Shown: positions 1 through 6,671 of the stretch, piece by piece
Numbering within the stretch: the stretch's first letter is position 1
Layout: each line of letters begins with the position of its first letter
Source: Actinomadura nitritigenes
Lineage (GTDB): Bacteria > Actinomycetota > Actinomycetes > Streptosporangiales > Streptosporangiaceae
Length of the DNA stretch: 64,000 nucleotides
Assembly (NCBI RefSeq): GCF_017573545.1
Contig: NZ_JAGEOK010000011.1
Coordinates: forward strand, 186,001 to 250,000
Direction of reading: 5' to 3'
The notes under the pieces: model-generated
Database searches by the model: none
Told to the model about the DNA's origin: nothing
Seen by the model: only the letters and a program-made list of their open reading frames with translations
Translations under genes and position numbers: made by a program

Positions 1-1180
1 TCGCGGCGGCGTCGGACACGTCCACCCGGTAGGGGTGCCCGGCGGGGCCCACGAGGCCGGCGAGCTCCGCGGTGCGCTGCGCGGTGGCGAGGTCGAGGTC
101 GGCGGCGACGACCTCCGCGCCCTGCTCGGCGAACGCGAGCGCGGTGGCGCGGCCGATGCCGCTGCCGGCGCCGGTCACGACGACCAGCGACCCGTCGAAG
201 GCGCGGCGGTCCCGGCGGACGCGGGCGCGGCTGAGCGCGCGGGACTCGGCGGCGGTGAGCGGGCCGCCCTGGACCCCGGTGATGTGCTCGGTGATCCAGC
301 GGGCGATGACGTCCGGGTGGCTGCGCGGCACCCAGTGGCCGGCCGCGATCGGGCGCAGCGACAGGTTCGGCACGCGCTCGCTCAGCCCGCCGACCAGGTG
401 CGGCGACACGAACAGGTCCTTCGTCGGGACGATGACCTGCGTGGGCACGTCGGTGCGGCGGTCGCGCGGGCGGCGCAGCCGCTGCACCATGTTCGCCCGG
501 TACAGGCCGACGCCGGACGCTCCGTCCCGCGCCATCGTCCGCGCCGGGTGGCCGTCGCGCGGGGCGACGCCCTCACCGAGTTCCAGGGCCCGGCTGAACG
601 GCCGGGACAGCCCCGCGAGCCACATCAGCTCCGGCAGGACGGGCGTCTGGAAGAAGTAGATGTACCAGGACCGGACGCCCTGCCCGGCGGCGCGCTTAAG
701 GTTCGCCGGGGTCGGGCGGGCGACGGTGCGCCGCGTCCAGTGCGCCACGTGGTCCAGGCAGGGCCCGGAGATGGAGGTGAAGGAGGCGAACCGCTCCGGC
801 ATGGTGCAGGCGGCCTCCCACGACTGGATCGAGCCCCAGTCGTGCCCGACGAGGTGCACCTTGCGCTCGGGGGCGGTGGCGTCCAGCACCGCCCGCATGT
901 CGGACATGAGGTAGTCGAAGGTGTAGCGCTTGCGTCCGAACGGCCGGGACGAGGCGCCCGATCCGCGCACGTCGTAGCGGACGACGTGGTACCGGTCGGC
1001 GAGCCGCGCGGCGACCTCGTCCCACACCGCGTGGGTGTCGGGGTAGCCGTGCATGAGCAGGACGGTCGGCCGGGAGGTGTCGCCCTGCTCGTAGACGGCG
1101 AGGTCGACGCCGTCGCCGCGGACCCGGCGGCGCCTCACCGGCGCCGCGGGGGCGGCGTCCGGGGTGATGGTCTGCGTCAT
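1..1180 (-). CDS. EphD-like epoxide hydrolase / short-chain dehydrogenase fusion (partial, cut by window start)
   Basis: The reverse strand reads an open frame from an ATG at 1180 off the left edge. Residues about 20-300 are an alpha/beta hydrolase of epoxide-hydrolase type: HGYPD for the oxyanion hole and GHDWG with Asp as nucleophile. After a linker comes an SDR domain with the NAD(P)-binding motif TGAGSGIG followed by an acidic residue (ADLD), which suggests NAD preference. This domain order matches mycobacterial EphD, a two-domain enzyme linked to lipid modification; the exact substrate is inference. The ATG overlaps the upstream M24 peptidase stop by 4 bases (ATGA), so the two are translationally coupled. 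The SDR C-terminus lies outside the window. Confidence 0.85.
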   Translation of the reverse strand, partial: MTQTITPDAAPAAPVRRRRVRGDGVDLAVYEQGDTSRPTVLLMHGYPDTHAVWDEVAARLADRYHVVRYDVRGSGASSRPFGRKRYTFDYLMSDMRAVLDATAPERKVHLVGHDWGSIQSWEAACTMPERFASFTSISGPCLDHVAHWTRRTVARPTPANLKRAAGQGVRSWYIYFFQTPVLPELMWLAGLSRPFSRALELGEGVAPRDGHPARTMARDGASGVGLYRANMVQRLRRPRDRRTDVPTQVIVPTKDLFVSPHLVGGLSERVPNLSLRPIAAGHWVPRSHPDVIARWITEHITGVQGGPLTAAESRALSRARVRRDRRAFDGSLVVVTGAGSGIGRATALAFAEQGAEVVAADLDLATAQRTAELAGLVGPAGHPYRVDVSDAAA

Positions 1181-2055
1181 TGCGCCTCCCGTCGCGCCCA
1201 CCGGTGCACGTGGGGCAGGTCGTCGTCGAGCCAGTGGGCGTCGTCCTCGGTGACCACGAGGATCTCCTCGAACTTCACGCCGACGCCGCGGAAGCCGATG
1301 TGCGGTTCCACCGCCCACAGCCCGGGCGTCGGGGGGTGCTGGGACTGCGCGGCCCCGTTCCAGAGCGGGGAGCGCCCCTCGAGGCGCTCCTTCACCAGTT
1401 CGCGGCCGATCGTCTGCAGGAACCGTACACCGAACGGGAATCCGACGCGCTTGGGAAGGATGCCGCCGATGATCCCGACCTGGTGGCCGATGACCCGTCC
1501 GGGGTACTTGGCGTGCCGGTTCTGGTAGCCCTGCCGCTCGATGAGGGCGTCGACCTCGGCGTAGATGTCGGCGAACGTCCGGCGCTCGCGCACGAGGCGG
1601 AGGATGAGGTCGCGGTAGCCGGCGAGGTCGGCGTCGAGCCGCTCCCAGATCCGGTTCTCGCCGAGCACGCCCCCGTAGCCGATGTCCGCGGAGTAGCCGC
1701 CGCGCACGGGCGCCATGTCGAGGATGTAGGGCATGCCCTCCTCCAGGCGCGTCGCGCTGGGGAGGAACTGGGTCGGGACCTTGAACCCGCGGAAGGCCGA
1801 CCGGTCGCCGAACCAGGCGAACGGGGTGTGCAGCCAGTCGTCGACGCCGTGCCCGCGCAGCCAGCGGCGCATCCGGCGGCACGCCTCCCGCTCGGTCACG
1901 CCCGGTTCGAGGGTGGCGGCGACCTCGTCGGCGCACCGGTAGCACAGGCGCTGGACGTCGCGGAATCGCTCGAGCTCCGCCTCATCGCCGGGAGGTCGGA
2001 GGGTGTTGGCTGGTCGGGGTAGCAGGGTGCGGGCGAGCGTCACTTTATTGGACAC
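1177..2055 (-). CDS. M24-family metallopeptidase (Xaa-Pro aminopeptidase-like)
   Basis: About 292 residues with the pita-bread metallopeptidase signature. The metal ligands are visible in order: two Asp in LDMAPVRGGYSADIG, His in VIGHQVG, Glu in WAVEPHIGF and Glu in KFEEILVV. The family hydrolyses N-terminal X-Pro bonds or is recruited to related hydrolytic roles; the substrate is unknown. I chose the GTG at 2055 because a promoter lies immediately before it with no Shine-Dalgarno, which fits a leaderless mRNA. The next GTG, at 2043, is the alternative. The gene is followed with a 4-base overlap by the EphD-like gene, so the two form an operon. Confidence 0.8.
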   Translation of the reverse strand: MSNKVTLARTLLPRPANTLRPPGDEAELERFRDVQRLCYRCADEVAATLEPGVTEREACRRMRRWLRGHGVDDWLHTPFAWFGDRSAFRGFKVPTQFLPSATRLEEGMPYILDMAPVRGGYSADIGYGGVLGENRIWERLDADLAGYRDLILRLVRERRTFADIYAEVDALIERQGYQNRHAKYPGRVIGHQVGIIGGILPKRVGFPFGVRFLQTIGRELVKERLEGRSPLWNGAAQSQHPPTPGLWAVEPHIGFRGVGVKFEEILVVTEDDAHWLDDDLPHVHRWARREAQ

Positions 2056-2091
2056 GATGTTAATTAACCGCGCGCTCCGGACGCCGGTCAA
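2056..2091 (-). promoter_or_regulatory. Leaderless promoter of the M24 peptidase gene
   Basis: On the reverse strand a -35 TTGACC (2086-2091) is followed after 18 bases by a -10 TTAATT (2062-2067) and then, after 6 bases, the GTG start at 2055. There is no ribosome-binding site. This spacing is the classical leaderless arrangement of actinobacteria. The AT-rich TTAATTAA at 2060-2067 is itself palindromic and could also serve an operator. Confidence 0.65.
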
Positions 2092-2127
2092 GGGGGCCGC
2101 GCGTGACGCTCGCCACCCGGCACGCGC

Positions 2128-2160
2128 GAGGGCCCGTACGGCGCGGCGGTACGGGCCCTC
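2128..2160 (-). terminator. Hairpin terminator downstream of the diiron hydrolase gene
   Basis: A perfect 12-bp stem (GAGGGCCCGTAC at 2128-2139 with its complement at 2149-2160) encloses a 9-base loop. It lies about 40 bases past the stop at 2202 on the reverse strand and before the promoter of the M24 gene, so it separates the two units. There is no clear T-tract, as is common in high-GC actinobacteria. Confidence 0.65.
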
Positions 2161-2201
2161 AGGGGGAGGTCTCCGGGGAGCCTCCGGTCGCGAAGTCCTT
2201 G

Positions 2202-3137
2202 CTAGTACGGGTCGTAGCCCGCGGCCTGCGCGGCGGGGGACTGCTTGAGGTACTCCAGCGCGCGCGGCGTCGAGCAGACCTTGGACGGGTGGTGGTTCGG
2301 CTTGAGGTAGACGGGCGCCTCGCCGAGCAGCAGCTTGAAGATGCCGGGCACGTGCCCCTGGCGGACGGACCGGCGGTACGCGCGCACGACCCGCAGCGGT
2401 GTGACCCGCTTCGTCACCGTCGGGTCCTGCTTCATCAGGTACAGCGAGCCGCCGATCAGCGCCCAGTACAGGAAGAACAGCGACACGACCCAGGCGGCCG
2501 CCCGGGTCGGGTAGCGCCCGCCCATCGCCTTGTAGACGTCGAACACCACGGACCGGTGCTCGACCTCCTCGGCGCCGTGCCAGCGCAGCAGGTCCAGCAT
2601 CGTCGGATCGACGCCGGCCTTCTCCAGCCGGTCGTTGTCCATGATCCACTGGCCGAGCACGGCGGTGTAGTGCTCGATCGAGGCGACCGCCGCCAGCTCG
2701 AACCGCAGCCGGCGCCGCCAGGCCCGCGGGTTCTTCTCCTTGAGCGCCGCCATCTGCGCGGGCCGCTCCGCGTTGCCCTTGGCCGCCGCGTCGGTGATCT
2801 TGGAGACGTCGATCCCGTTGGTCTCCAGGATCTGGTCGAGCACGCCCTGGTGCGAGCGGGCGTGCACCATCTCCTGGCCGATGAACCCCCGGATCTCCTC
2901 CAGCAGCCGCTCGTCCTTGATGTGCGGCCGCGCGTCCTTGACGCACTGGATGAACCACTTCTCGCCCTCGGGCAGGACGATGTGGAACGAGTTGATGATG
3001 TGCGTGGCGAGCGGGTCGCCGGGGACCCAGTGCAGGGGAGTGGACGACCAGTCGAAGGACACCCGCCGAGGCTTGATCGGTGGGTGGCGCTCGTCGATGC
3101 CGGACGCCGCTCCGCCGCCGGTGAGGGGCCTCGTCAT
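2202..3137 (-). CDS. Metal-dependent hydrolase, ferritin-like (PF10118 family)
   Basis: About 311 residues. Two helix-borne metal motifs are visible, EMVHARSH (middle of the protein) and EEVEHRSV (about 50 residues later), giving the E..H pairs expected of a ferritin-like diiron site. A hydrophobic stretch follows in the last third (VVSLFFLYWALIGGSLYL), so the protein may be membrane-associated. The family is annotated as predicted metal-dependent hydrolase, but no reaction is established. The start ATG at 3137 has a good ribosome-binding site (GGAGG, 8 bases upstream). It is monocistronic, ending at the hairpin 2128-2160. Confidence 0.75.
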   Translation of the reverse strand: MTRPLTGGGAASGIDERHPPIKPRRVSFDWSSTPLHWVPGDPLATHIINSFHIVLPEGEKWFIQCVKDARPHIKDERLLEEIRGFIGQEMVHARSHQGVLDQILETNGIDVSKITDAAAKGNAERPAQMAALKEKNPRAWRRRLRFELAAVASIEHYTAVLGQWIMDNDRLEKAGVDPTMLDLLRWHGAEEVEHRSVVFDVYKAMGGRYPTRAAAWVVSLFFLYWALIGGSLYLMKQDPTVTKRVTPLRVVRAYRRSVRQGHVPGIFKLLLGEAPVYLKPNHHPSKVCSTPRALEYLKQSPAAQAAGYDPY

Positions 3138-3336
3138 TCCGTGATCCTCCGCTTCGCGCGCCCGGGGCCGGACGCGGCGTGCGAGCACGCGCGCGTCAGT
3201 GCGTTGGGGGAGCAGTCAACCCCTGTGGCGGGGCCGGTGTCTTGAGGAAGGGCCAACAAGTTACCGTTTGGTTTTCGGCCCGAGATGACAAACGGCCGGC
3301 CGCCCTAGCGGGTGTCGGGTGGGGGCCGCGCGGGTG

Positions 3337-4149
3337 TCAGACGCGGAGCCGCCCGGCGCCCGCGTAGACGTTCATGGTGTCCCCGCGCAGGAAGCCGACC
3401 AGCGTCATCCCGGCGTCCTCGGCCAGGTCGACCGCCAGCGACGAGGGCGCCGACACCGCCGCGAGGACGGGGATCCCCGCGGTCATCGCCTTCTGGGTCA
3501 GCTCGAACGACGCGCGCCCGCTGACCATGAGGACCCTGCCGGTGAGCGGCAGCAGGCCCTGCCGCAGGGCCCACCCGACGACCTTGTCGACCGCGTTGTG
3601 CCGCCCGACGTCCTCGCGCACCGCCAGCAGCGCGCCCTCGGCGTCGAACAGCCCGGCCGCGTGCAGGCCGCCCGTCCGGTCGAAGACCCGCTGCGCGGCG
3701 CGCAGCCGGTCCGGCAGGGCGGCCAGCACCCGCGGGGTGAGGCGGACGGGGTCGGCGGACACCTCGTACGGCCGGTCGGTCCGCAGCGCCTCGATGCTCG
3801 ACTTCCCGCACACCCCGCACGCGCTCGTGGTGGTGAACGCGCGGGTCATCGCGTCGTCGGGCGGCGCCACCCCCGGGGCCAGCGCCACGTCCAGGGTGTT
3901 CTGCTCCTGGGTGTCCGCGCAGTACCGCATGGCGGTGAGATCGGCCGCGCCGCGGATGACGCCCTCCGCCGCCAGGAACCCGGCGACGAGGTCGAAGTCG
4001 TGGCCCGGGGTGCGCATCGTGATCGTCAGCGGCTTGCCCGCCACCCGGATCTCGAGCGGCTCCTCCACGGCGAGGGTGTCGGGCCGGCGTCCCGCCGCCC
4101 CGCCGGTGCTCACCCGCAGGACCGGCTTGCGCACGGTGATCCGACCCAT
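3337..4149 (-). CDS. fdhD: FdhD, formate dehydrogenase accessory sulfurtransferase
   Basis: 270 residues, the usual family length. FdhD takes sulfur from a cysteine desulfurase and transfers it to the molybdenum cofactor of formate dehydrogenase before insertion. The conserved cysteine loop is visible as SACGVCGKSS (residues about 108-117), and the C-terminal half carries the typical EDVGRHNAVDK and SGRASFEL blocks. No formate dehydrogenase gene is in the window, but moaA, mobA, selD, selB and tRNA-Sec are, so this gene probably serves a Mo-containing, perhaps selenocysteine-containing, formate dehydrogenase elsewhere. The start ATG at 4149 fits the family N-terminus. Confidence 0.93.
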   Translation of the reverse strand: MGRITVRKPVLRVSTGGAAGRRPDTLAVEEPLEIRVAGKPLTITMRTPGHDFDLVAGFLAAEGVIRGAADLTAMRYCADTQEQNTLDVALAPGVAPPDDAMTRAFTTTSACGVCGKSSIEALRTDRPYEVSADPVRLTPRVLAALPDRLRAAQRVFDRTGGLHAAGLFDAEGALLAVREDVGRHNAVDKVVGWALRQGLLPLTGRVLMVSGRASFELTQKAMTAGIPVLAAVSAPSSLAVDLAEDAGMTLVGFLRGDTMNVYAGAGRLRV

Positions 4150-4329
4150 GGACCGAACGGTACCCCGGTTGTCACCGGCTAACGAATAAGTTCACGCCGG
4201 ACTGTCCTGTTTCGCATCCTTTGTCGTGCAGGACGGGGCGCCCTGGCGGCCGGGTCGCGCGGCGGCGGAGCATACCTGCGGACGGCGCCCCACGGGGACC
4301 CGGGCGCCGCGCATCACGGGGAGTAGCAC

Positions 4330-4638
4330 ATGCGCAAGTTCCTGATCGTGCCCGTTCTCGTCGGCGGCCTCGCGGTCGCCGCCGCGGGCTGCCAGGTGGA
4401 GAAGACCGTCGGCTCCGGCACGGTGGAGAAGCAGATCGACGCCAAGCTCGGCCCGATGTACCAGGCGGCCGGCCTCGGCCCGGCGAAGGCGTCCTGCCCG
4501 GGGGACCTCAAGGGCAAGGTCGGCACCACGCTCGACTGCACCGTGCGCGACGGCAAGGGCGGCAGCCACCGGCTCAGGGTCACCGTCACCTCGGTCAAGG
4601 GGAGCGAGGTCCACTTCTCGATGAGGGCCGCCTCCTAG
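4330..4638 (+). CDS. DUF4333 lipoprotein, copy 1
   Basis: 102 residues. A short lipoprotein signal (MRKFLIVPVLVGGLAVAAAGC) places the lipidated cysteine at residue 21. The mature part is a single DUF4333 domain with two conserved cysteines (SCPGDLKG and LDCTV) that can form a disulfide. The function is unknown; the domain is common in exported actinobacterial proteins. The ATG has GGGGAG 8 bases upstream. A paralogue lies about 350 bases downstream on the same strand, and their leader DNA is also similar, so this is a tandem duplication. Confidence 0.8.
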   Translation: MRKFLIVPVLVGGLAVAAAGCQVEKTVGSGTVEKQIDAKLGPMYQAAGLGPAKASCPGDLKGKVGTTLDCTVRDGKGGSHRLRVTVTSVKGSEVHFSMRAAS

Positions 4639-4659
4639 CCCTCCGGGCCGCGTCCGGTC

Positions 4660-4686
4660 GGGCACCCCTGCGGGGGCGGGGTGCCC
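4660..4686 (+). terminator. Hairpin terminator after DUF4333 copy 1
   Basis: A perfect 9-bp stem, GGGCACCCC (4660-4668) with GGGGTGCCC (4678-4686), and a 9-base loop. It starts 22 bases after the stop of the first DUF4333 gene. The rest of 4639-4992 holds no other gene that I can support; it contains a second copy of the leader seen at about 4260-4330, plus the extra stretch described for copy 2. Confidence 0.55.
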
Positions 4687-4992
4687 GCCATGGCGTTACT
4701 TCGACGGGCACGACCAGGGAAAGGTTCGGCGCCCGTCGTCCCGTTCTCTGTCCCTTCTTTCTCGGGATGAGGCGCCCTGGCACGCGAGACGCCGGGCGAC
4801 GGAGGATGCCCCCGGACGGCGCCCCCAGGGGACCGGGGCGCCGACATGACGGGGAAGAGCACAGTGGCACCTGACAAGAGCACCACTTCAACGGGGAATC
4901 GGTTCGGTCGATGGCGGCGAGGTCCGCTTCACCGGGACGCCCGCCTGCTGGCGTCCGCGGTCCCGGCGTCGACACGGAGGGCCGCCGGACCC

Positions 4993-5298
4993 GTGCGCAC
5001 GTCGCTGATCGCGCCGGCCCTGCTCGGCGGCCTGCTGCTCGGCGCCGCAGGCTGCGGGCTCAATGGCGACGTCCCCGGGGACATGGTGCAGGACCGGATC
5101 CGCAAGCAGCTCGGCCCGGAGTACGACGCCGCGGGGATCGGCCCCATCCAGGCGTTCTGCCCGGGCCGGCTCAGGAGCGAGGTCGGCGCGAAGATCACGT
5201 GCGCCGTCTATGACAGCAAGGGGCGGAAGCACCGAGTGATCGCCACGGTCACCTCCGTCGACGGCTGGGACGTCCGCTACTCCTTGAAGAAGGCGTAG
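4993..5298 (+). CDS. DUF4333 lipoprotein, copy 2
   Basis: From the GTG at 4993 the protein is about 101 residues and aligns end to end with copy 1 (VRTSLIAPALLGGLLLGAAGC against MRKFLIVPVLVGGLAVAAAGC), keeping the lipobox cysteine and the two domain cysteines (AFCPGRL, ITCAV). GGAGG lies 12 bases upstream. In-frame starts at 4846 (ATG) and 4864 (GTG) would add about 43-49 basic, non-signal residues before the signal peptide. The 4864 GTG sits where copy 1's start sits relative to the duplicated leader. So about 129 bp were inserted between the old ribosome-binding site and the signal peptide; which start is used is uncertain. Confidence 0.7.
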   Translation: MRTSLIAPALLGGLLLGAAGCGLNGDVPGDMVQDRIRKQLGPEYDAAGIGPIQAFCPGRLRSEVGAKITCAVYDSKGRKHRVIATVTSVDGWDVRYSLKKA

Positions 5299-5371
5299 CC
5301 GCCCGAGGACGGGCCGGCCGTGCCGGCGTCCCCGCCTCTCGGCGCTGCTCGGCTCGTCCAGGTCACCGGCG

Positions 5372-5998
5372 TCAGTCGGGCACCCCGCGGGGGCGGGGCG
5401 TCCGCCAGCCGTAGCGCATCGCCAGCACCCGCAGGGCGAACGCCAGCACCGCGGCGCCGGCGGTCACGGCGCCGCCGTGCAGTCCCGCCGACGAGGCGGC
5501 CGCCGTGACGGCGGCGCCGAGCATCGCCGGCAGCGCGTACAGCTGCCGGTCGTACAGGACCGCGGGGATCTGCCCGCTCAGCATGTCGCGCAGGACGCCG
5601 CCGCCCACCGCGGTGACCACGCCGAGCAGCACCGCGTGCAGCGGCGACAGCCCGTGGTCGAGCGCCTTCAGCGTGCCGGTCGCGCAGAACAGCCCGAGGC
5701 CCGCCGCGTCGAACAGCAGCACCGCCGGGAACAGCCGCGCGACCTGCGGATGCCAGAAGAACACGAGCGCCGACGCGGCCAGCGGCACCAGCACGTAGCC
5801 GAGGCTGGTGAACGCCGCCGGCGGGACCGCCCCGATCAGCAGGTCCCGCAGGATCCCGCCGCCGAGCGCGGTGATCTCCGCGAGCACCACCATGCCGACG
5901 ACGTCGAGCCGCTTGCGGACGGCCGCGAGCGCCCCGGACACCGCGAACACGAAGATGCCCGCGAGGTCCAGCAGCTGGGGGACGTCCGGCCCGTTCAC
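5372..5998 (-). CDS. TRIC-type (UPF0126/YicG) membrane channel protein
   Basis: 208 residues and about seven hydrophobic segments, in two internally repeated halves. Each half carries the family glycine motif followed by an arginine (GGGILRD near residue 47 and GGGVLRD near residue 132). The family forms trimeric cation channels (TRIC) in structurally studied prokaryotic members; transport of potassium or similar ions is a family inference. The GTG at 5998 has GGGAG 6 bases upstream. The C-terminus ends in a short basic tail. The next gene in the same direction is the DUF3099 protein upstream, about 50 bases away. Confidence 0.85.
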   Translation of the reverse strand: MNGPDVPQLLDLAGIFVFAVSGALAAVRKRLDVVGMVVLAEITALGGGILRDLLIGAVPPAAFTSLGYVLVPLAASALVFFWHPQVARLFPAVLLFDAAGLGLFCATGTLKALDHGLSPLHAVLLGVVTAVGGGVLRDMLSGQIPAVLYDRQLYALPAMLGAAVTAAASSAGLHGGAVTAGAAVLAFALRVLAMRYGWRTPRPRGVPD

Positions 5999-6047
5999 GC
6001 CCGCTCCCGGGAGGCGCGCCGCCGCTCCCGGCCCGCCCCGCCCGGCC

Positions 6048-6239
6048 TCAGTCGCGCCTGTCGGTGCGATCGATGTTCCAGTTGGCCACCACCGCCGCGA
6101 ACGGCGGGATGATCATCGCGAACACCGACATCCCGATGGCGGCGGGCGTCGAGTACAGCCGGACGACCGTCCAGGCGAGGACGATGAAGGTGAGGCACGT
6201 CCCCATCATGATCCCGTAAGCCAGCTTGCGCCGCCTCAT
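6048..6239 (-). CDS. DUF3099 small membrane protein, copy 1
   Basis: 63 residues: a basic N-terminus (MRRRKLAYG) and two transmembrane helices (about residues 9-28 and 33-54), the second ending in the family block IIPPFAAVVAN. The function is unknown; the family is confined to actinobacteria. A G-rich site, GGTGGGGGT, precedes the ATG at 6239. This copy lacks the hydrophilic N- and C-terminal extensions of the second DUF3099 protein at 38467-38799. It probably shares a transcript with the TRIC-type channel downstream (gap about 50 bases). Confidence 0.75.
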   Translation of the reverse strand: MRRRKLAYGIMMGTCLTFIVLAWTVVRLYSTPAAIGMSVFAMIIPPFAAVVANWNIDRTDRRD

Positions 6240-6561
6240 ACCCCCACCGTACGTCGCGGGACGCCGCGCCGCGGGCACGGCCCGTGACGTTCCGGTCGCC
6301 CAAATGAGAGCGCGCTGAGTCGCCCGTCTTCCTCTTCTGCCCGCAGCGCTCCGGGTCCACCCTCCTGCGGGTGCTGCTGACAGCCATTCGGAGAGCCGGG
6401 CGCCGCACGAGCTGCACCTGCGCCACCTGCGGGTGAAGCCCGCCCGGGACTTCGCCGTCGACGTCTCGGCCGAGCCTGCTCCGCTACGCGGAGGGCGTCG
6501 AGGCGGCCGACGCCCGGGGCCGCCGGCGCTTCGGCTCGGCCGGCGGCCGCGGGCACGCCCG
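6240..6561. other. 322-base gap with no supported gene
   Basis: I find no gene with a convincing start here. On the plus strand, about 6400-6540 has actinobacterial codon-like third-position GC in shifting frames (for example a run reading LHLRHLRVKPARDFAVDV and, in another frame, LLRYAEGVEAADARGRRRF). That could be the decayed remnant of a gene, but the evidence is weak. The stretch lies downstream of the 3' end of the tRNA-Sec gene on the reverse strand. Confidence 0.4.
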
Positions 6562-6654
6562 CGGAGGCGCACGGGAATCGAACCCGCCGTCCCGAGATCC
6601 TCGGGACCAACGGTTTTGAAGACCGCGGAGGCCACCAGGCGCTCGCGCGCCTCC
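6562..6654 (-). tRNA. selC: tRNA-Sec (anticodon UCA)
   Basis: On the reverse strand an 8-bp acceptor stem (GGAGGCGC with GCGCCTCC) and discriminator G enclose a type II tRNA. The anticodon stem-loop is GCGGU-CUUCAAA-ACCGU with anticodon UCA. The long variable arm has a 7-bp stem (UCCCGAG/CUCGGGA), and the T-arm is GCGGG-UUCGAUU-CCCGU. The 8+5 acceptor/T helix and long extra arm are diagnostic of selenocysteine tRNA. CCA is not encoded. Odd point: the D-stem reads GAG-C-GCC against GGC-CUC, a 6-bp stem with one unpaired C, making the molecule 93 bases without CCA, one longer than the E. coli form. The 5' end is 17 bases past the fadD stop, so it may depend on read-through from fadD. Confidence 0.92.
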
Positions 6655-6671
6655 GCCGCGATACTAGTCGA

